From Crocinitomix sp. (GTDB lineage: Bacteria > Bacteroidota > Bacteroidia > Flavobacteriales_D > Crocinitomicaceae), in the NCBI GenBank assembly GCA_013138735.1, contig WTCE01000023.1, forward strand, positions 26,537 to 90,536: a stretch of DNA of 64,000 nucleotides. The letters are read 5' to 3'. This document shows positions 1 to 8,910 of this stretch, in pieces; positions within the stretch are counted from its first letter, which is position 1; each line of letters begins with the position of its first letter. The translations under genes were made by a program, and so were the position numbers. The notes under the pieces were generated by a model. It made no database searches. It saw only the letters and a list, made by a program, of their open reading frames with translations, and was not told where the DNA came from.

Positions 1-3000
1 TCCTCGCGTTCCAGGATTAGTAACAGTTATTTCCGCCACAAAGTCTTTTCCCTGTGGTAATTTATCCACCTGAATTTTATTGTTCTTCATGTCAAAATAA
101 TCAACCTTAATGCTGATGTTCTTCGCCATTGCTTCTTCATCTCCACCTAAAGGAATTCCTTTGGTGATTAAACGAACATAGAGAATTCCATTTCCAGCAT
201 TTTTCAGCTCAATCTGTTTCCCTTTTCCACCCAAATCAAAACTTACCATGGTCATGTCTGAATTTCGAGAACCTGCTTCCCCATTAATTTTATAAGAAAA
301 CTTCATCTTATCTTCTGCTTTGTTTTCTCCAACAAATTTACTGACAGCTAATAAACAATAGGCCGTTGTTTGCGTGCTCATCCAACTATCATTGTTTAAA
401 CGATTCGCAATTGTTTTAGCCAGCTCTGCCCCATCCACTTTTTGATCCAACAAGACCAGCGTTTCTAGAATCATTGCTTCATCTCTACTATTTGAACCAT
501 ACGTATAAGAAAGCTCCCGGTATTCAGGCACGTTTTGATTTACACCTTTTATTAAACCTAAAGCCGCTTCTTTTTGACCAGCCAATTTATAAGCTGCAGC
601 CAAACGCCATTTTGCAGGTACAGATAAATCGGTACGTTCGCGCAAGCGATTCATTAAGCCAAGTTCTGCTTTACCAGCTAATGCCAATGTAAAGAGACGG
701 TAAGCCTGCGTTAAATCATCATAACGTGCACGGTCTGTAGTATTATTGGTTTTACTCCAATTACGCGCTTGTCTTTTTTGAAATTTAATCCATTTCGATT
801 TTAGAGCAGAAGGAACAGAGAATCCTTTCTTTTCGGCCTCCAATAAAAAGTGACCCGCGTAATTCGTTCCCCATTCATTGTCATAACTATCTCCGGGCCA
901 ATAAGAAAATCCTCCATTGGCAGTTTGGAATAGTTTAATGCGTTCGATTCCAGCATTTACATTGGCTTGAATGCCTGCTTTTTTCTGCGGATCAAGTTCA
1001 ACCAATTCAGCTAAATAGAGTTGCGGAAATACGGATGATGTTGTTTGCTCAATGCATCCATGCGGATATCCAATTAAATAATCCAATCGACGACCTAAAT
1101 CTAAAGGCGGGAAGTTTGATACTTCTAAATAGGCTTGATTGGTTCCTGAAATTCCGAAATAATCAACTGAGCTTGTAAATGACTCACCAGCATTCAATAC
1201 TTTTTCAACCGTTTTGGTTTGTTCAGTATTTGGTGTTCTCACGTCAATTTCAAAGTCATAGGTAGCTTTTTGACTGCCACTAGTAGCAATGATGCTCACC
1301 TTACCAAGCCCCGTTTTCTCAGCTACTTTTAAATTAAAGTTGACAATTTTATCGCCAATTTTGTTGAATGTTATGGCTTTGGTCTTTTTACCATCAATCG
1401 TGAACATATTATTGGTTTTAATTGTCACAGAAACATTTTTAATTTGTTTCTCCATGGCAAAAACATTCACCGGTAATGTCACCAATTCACTTGGGCCAAC
1501 TACCCGCGGCAATGTTCCTAATACCATTAATGGATTGCGAACCGCAACTGTTTTTTCTGCATGGCCATAGGCGTTATTTTCACCTGCGACTACCATTACA
1601 CGAACAGAGCCTACATAGTTTGGAATATCAATGGTGTGCGTATTTACTGTTCCATCATATTCGAATGGTCCTATAAAACGAACCATAGGTTCAAAACGAT
1701 TGGCTTTTGCAGCTTTTTTTCCATCTCCTTCTCCATCTCCACCAATCGCTAATAGTTTATCTAATTCTTCGCCATAGTTACCCATCACATAGTCATACAT
1801 GTCCCATGTTTTAACACCTAAGGCTTCGCGCGCATTAAAATGGCTCCATGGATTTGGCGTTTTGAAGTTTGTCAGATCTAATAAACCTTCATCTACAATA
1901 GCCAAAGTATAGGTCATTGGCTTTTTGCTTTTTTCACTAATTTTAATAGTGGTTTTTGTTTCTGGTCGTAAGACATCTGCCATTTGAATGACAGGGTTCA
2001 AATGACTTGCAGGATCTTCCACATAAATTGGAATCACACCATACATTCTAATTGGTAAATCATTACTTACCGACTGATGCGGTTGAATTAGCGTCACATG
2101 AACAAACACATTTGGATCCATTTCATCCGTTGCTTCAAACGTTACTTCAGTTTCGCCTTTCTTTGTATCTACCCAAAATTTATTAATGATTTTAGTCCCA
2201 CTTTCTAAACTAACTAAAGCTTTGCCTTTATCAGGTGTTGGAATTGATAGTTTTACCGTCTCACCCACCGTGTAATTTTCTTTATCAGCAGAAAAGCTCA
2301 ACATGGTCGCATTTTCTGAATCTTTACGGTTGGCTCTTGCATAATATGGCCAATCCACAAATACAATTTGTCCTGCAACATGTCCTGATTTTTCATCCTC
2401 AACTAAAATGAGGTATCTCCCCCATTCTGGTTGATCAATTCTAAAATCAAACTGACCTTTACCACCATTTGTTGTCACTTTTTTTCGTTCAATTGGTACT
2501 GTTCCTGTTCTAGCAATATAGCTCGCCAAATCATTGTCGTAACTATCCCACCACCATCTCCACTCTAACTTGTAAACTTGCACGTTCACTTGACCGTTAA
2601 TCAATTTTCCTTGCTCATTAACAGTTACTAAATCTATTTCATGATTTTTACCCGTCTCCAAAGCACCACCGTATAAATCTCCTTCAGGAACACGCAATCC
2701 AGCATATTCTGTATAAGGCGAATAAACAACAGAAGTACGATCAATACTGAAATCTCCTCCTTTTTCAAATACTTTTGTAGTGAAATACGCTTTTAGCATC
2801 CCAGGTGCCGAAGTCGTCAATGAAATTCCGTGATCAAATGACACTTTTCCTTCATCATCTAACTTACCTTCAAAAATGGTTTTATCCTCTGCCGAAAATT
2901 CTTTTAAAGGATCATCAAAGACAAAGCCGTTGAACTTTTTAAAGGCAGTTTGAGTCGCCACTAAATGCACATCAACTTTTGTTTTTAAATCGCCTGCAAT

Positions 3001-5241
3001 TGCCCCATGTAACCATTTAGATTCTAGTTTAACTTTTCTACTTGCCGATTGATTTAACATTTCTCCGTCAAACGAAAGTTCTATCTTTAAACGGTTTGGT
3101 TTAACAGATTCTATTTTAATCGTTTTATAAAATTTGCGATTCCCTACACTCACTCTAGCACTATAATTCCCCGTTTCATCTTCCTGATTGGTAGCGGTTC
3201 TAAAATCATACAATCCGTTTAAGGAACGCGTTGACATTTGCTCATCCACTACAATTCCTTGTGGATTAATAAATTCAAATTTCACGGGATGTGAAGAAGG
3301 TAAAAGGTCGGCTTTATCTTCGATCATAAACGAGATATACAAACTATCTCCTGGACGCCAAACGCCACGTTCTGTATAAATAAATCCTTTAATTCCATGT
3401 TGTACGGTTTCACCAGAAACATCAAATTTACTAAGCGATAAACTTTCGCCATCTTTTAACTTTAAATAGCCTCTTTGGTCATCTTTCTCAGCGACTAATA
3501 AAAAGGGCTTACGATCTAAATGCGCAATCGCCATTCCTTCTCCATCTGTATCAACCTCTCCTAAAAATTGTTGTTGATAATCGTAAAACTTCACCGTAGC
3601 GCCCGAAATGGGTTCAGTTGTGTTCAAATCTGTTAAAACCACATGCATGTTTTTATCAGATCCGGCTTTTGCTATAATCCCAATGTCGGATATTAAAATG
3701 TTTCTGGCAATTGATTTATTGCGGTAATAATAGTCTTTACATGGATTATTGCGATCACTATAATCATAGTCATAATCGTAGCCATAATCGTCATAATAGT
3801 CGTAGTAGTAATAATTGTCGCCCCAATCATTCTCATTCCAAGGTTCATTGGTGGATGTAAAGTTGAATGTAGTTAGGTTTTCATCTCCTTTTTCGGAATC
3901 GCCACATTCATATAATGAATATTCTTTTTTAGCAGATAATTCTACACGATAAATGGATCCTAAATCCATGTTGACATATTTAGAAAGATCAATAGAAAAA
4001 TTATTCCAATTGTGTAAATCCAAATCACCATCAGGGTTTAGCTCTATGCGTTCTTCATGCACTTCTCTTGACACACGTCTCAATTGATAGGTTCCATCAA
4101 TATCATTGACCTGCAAGAACTGCATCATATTGTCCTCATAAATTTTTGTAATAGTCACATCCACCGCAGTCAAATTAATGGCTGTGAAAGGAAAATGCGC
4201 ATCAGAAGTTTTTGGAACAATATTTCCATCTCCAATCAACTCAAAATCTGGTGAAATATCTTCAAAATAGACCCGGTAATCCTCTGAACTATCCAACTTG
4301 TTTCCATTTGCGTTTTTAACACCTTTATTAATACGCAAGCGATCAGATCCTGTAATTCTTTCGGTTGGATAAACCATTACGACTTGACCATCTGCGACCA
4401 AATTCACATCATTATCATCTAAATAGATCAAACCCTCTAAAAATTGGGCAGAACTTAAGGGCTCTGAAAAATGTATCTTAATATATTGTTGCGGTGCTTG
4501 ATTCACTTCAAAATCTAATACTACAAACTCGCTAATTGATGGAATCTTGATGGATTTATCGCCAGTTTCATCAATATCAACAACATTTCCATCCCAAACT
4601 AGCTTTAGTTTAGTTCGGTCTTCTCTTCTGATAATATTCTCAACAACAAATCGGTACGTATTATCATTTTCGCGATACGTTTTTACAACCAAATCCACAC
4701 CATCTTGCGTAGCATGCACAATATCGCCCACTTTAGAAGAATCTACGGCTCCTGAAAAATAGATGTTTCCAATTAATTTTTGCTTCGTAAAGTCTGACTT
4801 GCTGTAAGATTGAAAGCGCTCAATTTCCACCTTCATACTTCGCTCCAAGGTTCTAAAATTGAATTGGAAAATTTCTAAATCATCCTCCACTTCCAAAATA
4901 TCACTTAAATCAAGTTCTGCTTTATATCGAGTTCCTGCAACTAAAGGCTCATCTGGTACAAATTCAATTGTGCGTTCATCAATCCAATTGGCCGTGCCTT
5001 TTGCGCTTGGTTGCAATGTAAATGCGTCTGAATGATCTTCCTCGCGCACGTCTTCTGCAATATTTTGATTGAATTGCACCTTAACCGTAGCGTCCGTATT
5101 TACAGTACCACCGGTAAAAGCGGTAATATATTCTGCAAACTCAGGATTGATTTGTACTTGCTCGCCTTGTTCGGTTTCTTTTGATCCTGAACAAGCAACA
5201 AGCGTGGCTAATATAACTGTAAAAATTGCGATTTTTTTCAT
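1..5241 (-). CDS. Alpha-2-macroglobulin family lipoprotein (thioester type), 3' end cut by window edge
   Basis: The frame stays open on the minus strand from ATG at 5241 to base 1, giving 1747 codons with no stop, so the C-terminus lies outside the window. The N-terminus is a lipoprotein signal with lipobox LVAC and lipidated Cys17. The thioester motif GCIEQ is at 1045-1059 (Cys1396), so this is the protease-trapping form and not a thioester-less paralogue. The end at base 1 reads FVAEITVTNPGTRG, typical of the macroglobulin domains after the thioester region. In the family, bacterial A2M proteins are periplasmic or outer-membrane lipoproteins that trap foreign proteases, often beside a penicillin-binding protein 1C gene; any such partner would be beyond the left edge. 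A tyrosine/aspartate-rich insertion lies at about residues 468-507. The family assignment is firm; the role is by homology. Confidence 0.93.
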   Translation of the reverse strand, partial: MKKIAIFTVILATLVACSGSKETEQGEQVQINPEFAEYITAFTGGTVNTDATVKVQFNQNIAEDVREEDHSDAFTLQPSAKGTANWIDERTIEFVPDEPLVAGTRYKAELDLSDILEVEDDLEIFQFNFRTLERSMKVEIERFQSYSKSDFTKQKLIGNIYFSGAVDSSKVGDIVHATQDGVDLVVKTYRENDNTYRFVVENIIRREDRTKLKLVWDGNVVDIDETGDKSIKIPSISEFVVLDFEVNQAPQQYIKIHFSEPLSSAQFLEGLIYLDDNDVNLVADGQVVMVYPTERITGSDRLRINKGVKNANGNKLDSSEDYRVYFEDISPDFELIGDGNIVPKTSDAHFPFTAINLTAVDVTITKIYEDNMMQFLQVNDIDGTYQLRRVSREVHEERIELNPDGDLDLHNWNNFSIDLSKYVNMDLGSIYRVELSAKKEYSLYECGDSEKGDENLTTFNFTSTNEPWNENDWGDNYYYYDYYDDYGYDYDYDYSDRNNPCKDYYYRNKSIARNILISDIGIIAKAGSDKNMHVVLTDLNTTEPISGATVKFYDYQQQFLGEVDTDGEGMAIAHLDRKPFLLVAEKDDQRGYLKLKDGESLSLSKFDVSGETVQHGIKGFIYTERGVWRPGDSLYISFMIEDKADLLPSSHPVKFEFINPQGIVVDEQMSTRSLNGLYDFRTATNQEDETGNYSARVSVGNRKFYKTIKIESVKPNRLKIELSFDGEMLNQSASRKVKLESKWLHGAIAGDLKTKVDVHLVATQTAFKKFNGFVFDDPLKEFSAEDKTIFEGKLDDEGKVSFDHGISLTTSAPGMLKAYFTTKVFEKGGDFSIDRTSVVYSPYTEYAGLRVPEGDLYGGALETGKNHEIDLVTVNEQGKLINGQVNVQVYKLEWRWWWDSYDNDLASYIARTGTVPIERKKVTTNGGKGQFDFRIDQPEWGRYLILVEDEKSGHVAGQIVFVDWPYYARANRKDSENATMLSFSADKENYTVGETVKLSIPTPDKGKALVSLESGTKIINKFWVDTKKGETEVTFEATDEMDPNVFVHVTLIQPHQSVSNDLPIRMYGVIPIYVEDPASHLNPVIQMADVLRPETKTTIKISEKSKKPMTYTLAIVDEGLLDLTNFKTPNPWSHFNAREALGVKTWDMYDYVMGNYGEELDKLLAIGGDGEGDGKKAAKANRFEPMVRFIGPFEYDGTVNTHTIDIPNYVGSVRVMVVAGENNAYGHAEKTVAVRNPLMVLGTLPRVVGPSELVTLPVNVFAMEKQIKNVSVTIKTNNMFTIDGKKTKAITFNKIGDKIVNFNLKVAEKTGLGKVSIIATSGSQKATYDFEIDVRTPNTEQTKTVEKVLNAGESFTSSVDYFGISGTNQAYLEVSNFPPLDLGRRLDYLIGYPHGCIEQTTSSVFPQLYLAELVELDPQKKAGIQANVNAGIERIKLFQTANGGFSYWPGDSYDNEWGTNYAGHFLLEAEKKGFSVPSALKSKWIKFQKRQARNWSKTNNTTDRARYDDLTQAYRLFTLALAGKAELGLMNRLRERTDLSVPAKWRLAAAYKLAGQKEAALGLIKGVNQNVPEYRELSYTYGSNSRDEAMILETLVLLDQKVDGAELAKTIANRLNNDSWMSTQTTAYCLLAVSKFVGENKAEDKMKFSYKINGEAGSRNSDMTMVSFDLGGKGKQIELKNAGNGILYVRLITKGIPLGGDEEAMAKNISIKVDYFDMKNNKIQVDKLPQGKDFVAEITVTNPGTRG

Positions 5242-5390
5242 ACGGCGAATGGTTAAATATGTACAAAAACATTGTGGCGATTTTATTCAAAAAAAGCCAC
5301 AGGTTATTGTCTCTAACGAAGATAATTCTAATTCTACATTATTGCAATGATTTCAATAGAAGTTCGCTAACAAGTTATTATCTGTTTTAG

Positions 5391-5592
5391 AAAGTCGATT
5401 ATTTGATGGGGCAAAAAGTTTGGCTCTTAAAAAACAGAGAAATATGACAGCTTGGTTCAAAAATGGGAGATTACTGAGAATGATATTACCTATGAAATTG
5501 ATTTTTCAGGGATAGCGGCGGGCAATTACTTGATCCAAATTTTTAATCTGTTGGGAGAATCCTTGGTTGCAGAGCAATTTGTTAAGGTTTGA
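5391..5592 (+). pseudogene. Decayed remnant of a T9SS type-A C-terminal sorting domain
   Basis: From 5431 to the stop at 5590-5592 the plus strand encodes a fragment containing IDFSGIAAGNYLIQIFN and ending EQFVKV, which fits the last part of a type-A T9SS sorting domain. Just upstream, in a different frame, 5394-5427 reads VDYLMGQKVWLLK, the preceding strand of the same domain. The two halves are separated by a frame change in the A-run at 5429-5435. No start codon or upstream body of a secreted protein is present. I read this as the tail of a lost secreted-protein gene. Confidence 0.6.
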
Positions 5593-6053
5593 GAGGGTTG
5601 AGCTATAAACTTAACTCCACACTTCAACTTTTTTCCTTTTGTCATTGCTACAAAAGAAAGAAAAAATCTAGTTGCCGACGGCTAAATCTGCAGGCTCGAA
5701 TTTTTTGGTGGCTTTGCACTCCTGAAACCATGAAAAGGTCGGCGATCTCCCTGCTTTGCGACGGGAGCTTCCTCTCTTTTTAGCACGGTCCAGTTCGCTG
5801 CTATTCACCAAAAAAAAATAGCTCAGAAACATTTGTTCTCATTTGAAAAAATCTCAGGAGTAAAAATTCACTGATAGTACCGTTTATGGCATCTTAATGA
5901 AATCAAGTCACGACGAACGCCGAAAACCACATAAACTTTCTAAATACTCCACGCAAAAAATTAGCACCATGAATTTGTTTTACTCTAAGTTTAAAAGTAG
6001 CAATGCTTCCTTTTTTTTGATACAAAAAAACCTAGTAAATGTCGAGAATCGAC
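5593..6053. other. Gene-free stretch with a GC-richer segment of unknown nature
   Basis: No convincing gene is seen. About 5660-5790 is clearly richer in G and C than the flanks. A small inverted repeat lies just before it (CTTTTGT at 5636-5642, ACAAAAG at 5650-5656). Short open frames here (5589-5783, 5897-6088) have no recognisable motifs. The segment could be a dispersed intergenic repeat, but only one copy is visible in this window. Confidence 0.3.
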
Positions 6054-6416
6054 TTAACCTTGATACGTTTCAATTCCATCCTCTGTAATCACATAAGTTT
6101 TACGTTTACCTGCCTCACGAGAAAAGATGACGTCAAAACTAATGTTATGACCAACGTCCATATTTAGCTGTGCGAAATTTTTGTGATTGGGTGCTTTCAA
6201 ATCTGTTTGACAATGCGGACAAAGGAAATCAACAATTTCGCGTAAAGTAAAATTGGTTTCAGGAATATGGCGAAAGGTATAATTACCAAATGCAACCGAC
6301 ATGAAGATTCGACCTTCAGTTCCTGAATCTCGCTTTGTAACAAGCTCGATTTCTTCGCTATCATTGAGTAAATGTTTACAAAATGGGCATGAGAAACTGA
6401 AGTTTTTTAAATCCAT
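6054..6416 (-). CDS. Small zinc-ribbon-like protein with two CPxC knuckles
   Basis: This 120-residue protein carries two CPxC motifs, CPFC (Cys10, Cys13) and CPHC (Cys66, Cys69), which could together bind one zinc ion. There is no signal peptide or membrane segment, so it is probably cytoplasmic. The distance between knuckles is longer than in a compact zinc ribbon, and the domain resembles CpXC-type proteins, though I cannot confirm that family. Between the knuckles is a beta-rich segment including VAFGNYTFRHIPETNF. It stands alone, about 230 bases downstream of the transglutaminase-like gene on the same strand. Function unknown. Confidence 0.75.
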   Translation of the reverse strand: MDLKNFSFSCPFCKHLLNDSEEIELVTKRDSGTEGRIFMSVAFGNYTFRHIPETNFTLREIVDFLCPHCQTDLKAPNHKNFAQLNMDVGHNISFDVIFSREAGKRKTYVITEDGIETYQG

Positions 6417-6486
6417 AGAATAGGCTTTTTTTATAATTTATGACAAAATTAACAGGATAGCAAATTTTCGATAAAAAAAAATAGTG

Positions 6487-6512
6487 TTAGGTGTTAAGTC
6501 TTAGGTGTTAAG
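6487..6512. repeat. 14-bp direct repeat, about 1.9 copies
   Basis: The unit TTAGGTGTTAAGTC occurs once in full and once as its first 12 bases. It lies in the 226-base gap between the zinc-ribbon gene and the transglutaminase-like gene. The rest of the gap (6540-6640) contains degenerate GACTAATGACT-like sequence similar to that at 8765-8880. No promoter or terminator is evident. Confidence 0.5.
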
Positions 6513-6642
6513 TTCCGTTTTGGGCGCAATTAATACTTGAATGCCGCAGCCACATTCCTAGAGAGTTTCGGGAACTTATCAAGAGGTAGGTACTAATGAC
6601 TCACGACAAATGACTAATTACTATTCACTATTTGCCTATTGC

Positions 6643-7584
6643 CTAAACAACAATCTCACTTTCCCGCACATCACTCATATATTTACCACCGGGATAGGTG
6701 TCATTATAATCAAAATTTAACCAGAAGAAGCCTTTACTGTCTTGGTAATAGAAAATAGACTTGCCTTTAGATTCTTCTTGGAAATAAACGTTTTTAATTA
6801 AATAAACCACGGTTTCTAAATCCTGTGCGTCACCAAATTTAACTTCTGGATACATGTGCCCTACTTGCCTGTCTTCCATTTGAACTACTGTGCGCACCAA
6901 TTTAACCTCACCACCGATAGATTTAATGGCAGCAGCCATCATAATTGAATAATCATCACAATCACCCTTAAACTTTTCATCAGCTTCCAATTGTCCAATC
7001 GTCTCTACCGCGCTTGAATAGTAATCTTCATCTACAGGATCGTAGACATAATTCCATGCTGATCTTACCTCCTTAAAAACACTGAAAAACTGCACCCATT
7101 TCCTGTTACTGGAAAGGTGCGCATTTTCTTGAAAGTGTTTAACAGCGGTATTTGCTGCATAATTCCGAACGATTGGATCTTTATAGTTAATTGCTTCACG
7201 CAGTTCTTTTTCCTTTTTGAAGTGTGTTTCATGCGATTCAAACTTTTGTCGCAATGAGTTTTCAGAAAGATCATATAAAAACTCTGAATAATCATGATAT
7301 AAATTATCCATGGTATAGAATCCTGAAAAATTGGTAATGGTTAGCACTATTAAACCTCCTATTAGTGCAACATAAACCACTATTCTCATTTTTTTCAACA
7401 AATAATAAGTCGCAAAAAAAATGACTAAAAAAAGGATGATGTGATCAATGCGAATATTTGCAATTTCCAAAGCGGGGAAATATTTATAAAGCAACATAAA
7501 AATGGGCATAGTTAGCACCGCGGATACAATTCCGAGTAAAATAACAGAGCCACCTTTGTTTTTTGAAACTTTTTCTTCTTCCAC
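6643..7584 (-). CDS. Membrane protein with transglutaminase-like (cysteine protease fold) domain
   Basis: This is a 313-residue protein. Three hydrophobic helices occupy about residues 13-34, 47-62 and 68-86, followed by a linker and a transglutaminase-like core. The catalytic triad can be placed at Cys209 in GDCDDYS, His243 in GHMYPEV and Asp292 in WLNFDYND, in the order and spacing usual for the fold. The Cys motif is intact, so the protein may be an active peptidase or amidase; many bacterial relatives have no known substrate. The core probably faces the periplasm, though an odd number of helices leaves the topology open. The gene is divergent from hbd (start at 7740) and has no close operon partner. 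Confidence 0.8.
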   Translation of the reverse strand: MEEEKVSKNKGGSVILLGIVSAVLTMPIFMLLYKYFPALEIANIRIDHIILFLVIFFATYYLLKKMRIVVYVALIGGLIVLTITNFSGFYTMDNLYHDYSEFLYDLSENSLRQKFESHETHFKKEKELREAINYKDPIVRNYAANTAVKHFQENAHLSSNRKWVQFFSVFKEVRSAWNYVYDPVDEDYYSSAVETIGQLEADEKFKGDCDDYSIMMAAAIKSIGGEVKLVRTVVQMEDRQVGHMYPEVKFGDAQDLETVVYLIKNVYFQEESKGKSIFYYQDSKGFFWLNFDYNDTYPGGKYMSDVRESEIVV

Positions 7585-7683
7585 GGATCAAAAATAGCGA
7601 ATCTATGGCAGGACTTAGCAAAAAATAAACGCAATGTATTATTCGGCTAGTAATCCGTTAAATTCGTCCAATGAAATGGACAA

Positions 7684-7711
7684 TTTGATTGCTCTATTTT
7701 GATTATATTTG
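7684..7711 (+). promoter_or_regulatory. Bacteroidota-type promoter for hbd
   Basis: A TTTG -33 element (7684-7687) is followed after 16 bases by TATATTTG (7704-7711), a perfect match to the TAnnTTTG -7 box. The start codon lies 28 bases further on. The spacer is a little shorter than the usual 17-20 bases. Confidence 0.55.
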
Positions 7712-7739
7712 CCCTTCAATCTAAGAAAAAATCATATTT

Positions 7740-8630
7740 ATGAAGAATATAACAGTTATTGGAGCAGGTACAATGGGAAATGGTATTGCTCATGTTTTTG
7801 CTCAAAACGGATATGCCGTAACACTTGTTGACATTTCGCAAGCGGCAATTGATAAAGCCATTGCTAAAATTGGTAAAAATTTGGACCGTATGCTAGCCAA
7901 AGAAAGAATTTCTGAAGCTGACAAAGCAGCTACTTTAGCCAATATTGGATCAAGTACTGATTTAAAATCTGGAGTTGCAAATGCTGATTTAGTAGTAGAA
8001 GCGGCAACTGAAAATGTTGATCTTAAATTGAAAATTTTCAAAGACATTGACACACACACGAGTGATAACTGCATTTTAGCAACCAATACTTCTTCAATTT
8101 CAATTACAAAAATTGCTGCGGTTACTTCTAAGCCCGACAAAGTTATTGGCATGCACTTTATGAATCCAGTGCCAATTATGAAATTGGTTGAAATCATTAG
8201 AGGTTATTCTACTTCAGACGAAGTGACGAATATTATCATGGAGACTTCAAAATCATTAAAGAAGGTTCCAGTTGAGGTAAATGATTACCCAGGTTTTGTT
8301 GCTAATAGAATTTTAATGCCAATGATTAACGAGGCAATTATAACATTAAACGAAGGCGTTGCTGGAGTTGAAGAAATTGACACTGTCATGAAGCTAGGAA
8401 TGGCACACCCAATGGGACCATTGCAATTAGCAGATTTCATTGGATTAGATGTTTGTTTGGCAATCATGAACGTTTTAAATGAAGGTTTAGGAAACGATAA
8501 ATATGCACCATGTCCTTTATTGGTGAATATGGTTATGGCTGGCAAATTAGGAATTAAATCAGGCGAAGGATTTTACAGCTGGGGTCATGGAACGAAGGAC
8601 TTGATAGTGGCTGAGAATTTTGTTAAATAG
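7740..8630 (+). CDS. hbd: 3-hydroxybutyryl-CoA dehydrogenase
   Basis: The 296-residue protein has the length and layout of single-function 3-hydroxyacyl-CoA dehydrogenases, which interconvert 3-hydroxybutyryl-CoA and acetoacetyl-CoA with NAD(P). The N-terminal Rossmann motif is GAGTMGNG (residues 8-15). Active-site residues fit Ser118 (NTSSIS), the His139/Glu151 pair in GMHFMNPVPIMKLVEI, and Asn189 in NDYPGFVANR. There is no hydratase domain, so it is not the long FadB type. The protein is cytoplasmic. It is monocistronic, with its own promoter and a strong terminator. It could serve fatty acid oxidation, butanoate metabolism or phenylacetate breakdown (PaaH); the window gives no neighbour to decide. 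Confidence 0.92.
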   Translation: MKNITVIGAGTMGNGIAHVFAQNGYAVTLVDISQAAIDKAIAKIGKNLDRMLAKERISEADKAATLANIGSSTDLKSGVANADLVVEAATENVDLKLKIFKDIDTHTSDNCILATNTSSISITKIAAVTSKPDKVIGMHFMNPVPIMKLVEIIRGYSTSDEVTNIIMETSKSLKKVPVEVNDYPGFVANRILMPMINEAIITLNEGVAGVEEIDTVMKLGMAHPMGPLQLADFIGLDVCLAIMNVLNEGLGNDKYAPCPLLVNMVMAGKLGIKSGEGFYSWGHGTKDLIVAENFVK

Positions 8631-8685
8631 TAGCTAGTATATTCCCTAGTATTTAATAAACCAGGAAAACTAAAATAATACAAGA

Positions 8686-8715
8686 GCCGCTTCGTTTAAC
8701 GAGGCGGTTTTTTTA
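8686..8715 (+). terminator. Rho-independent terminator of hbd
   Basis: CCGCTTCG (8687-8694) pairs with CGAGGCGG (8700-8707) around a TTTAA loop, with one G-T pair, followed by seven T residues. Confidence 0.85.
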
Positions 8716-8764
8716 TTGAATCTTGATCTCTAATCCAAGCATCACACTCAAGAGCAACTCAATT

Positions 8765-8880
8765 CACTAATGACTTATGATTTAGGATTAACGACTTAGG
8801 ACTATTGACTTATGAAGAAGGACTAATGACCTAGGATTAATGACTTAGGGCTATTGACTTAGGACTATTGACTAATGACT
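8765..8880. repeat. Degenerate low-complexity repeat of GACTTAGGACTATT-like units
   Basis: About eight imperfect copies of a roughly 12-17 base unit built from GACTTAGGACTATT and GACTAAT occur in a row. The unit length varies and there are no unique spacers. It fills most of the space between the hbd terminator and the regulator gene. Similar sequence occurs at 6585-6640. Confidence 0.6.
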
Positions 8881-8910
8881 CTTGCCTATCTGCCTTTTGC
8901 CTAGAAAAAA

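Noticed and set aside
5589..6088. Two 63-64 codon open frames in the left gene-poor region
   Set aside because: No recognisable domain; low-complexity composition; they look like chance frames in an intergenic segment.
8765..8880. Possible CRISPR array
   Set aside because: Units are degenerate and of varying length, with no unique spacers and no cas genes.
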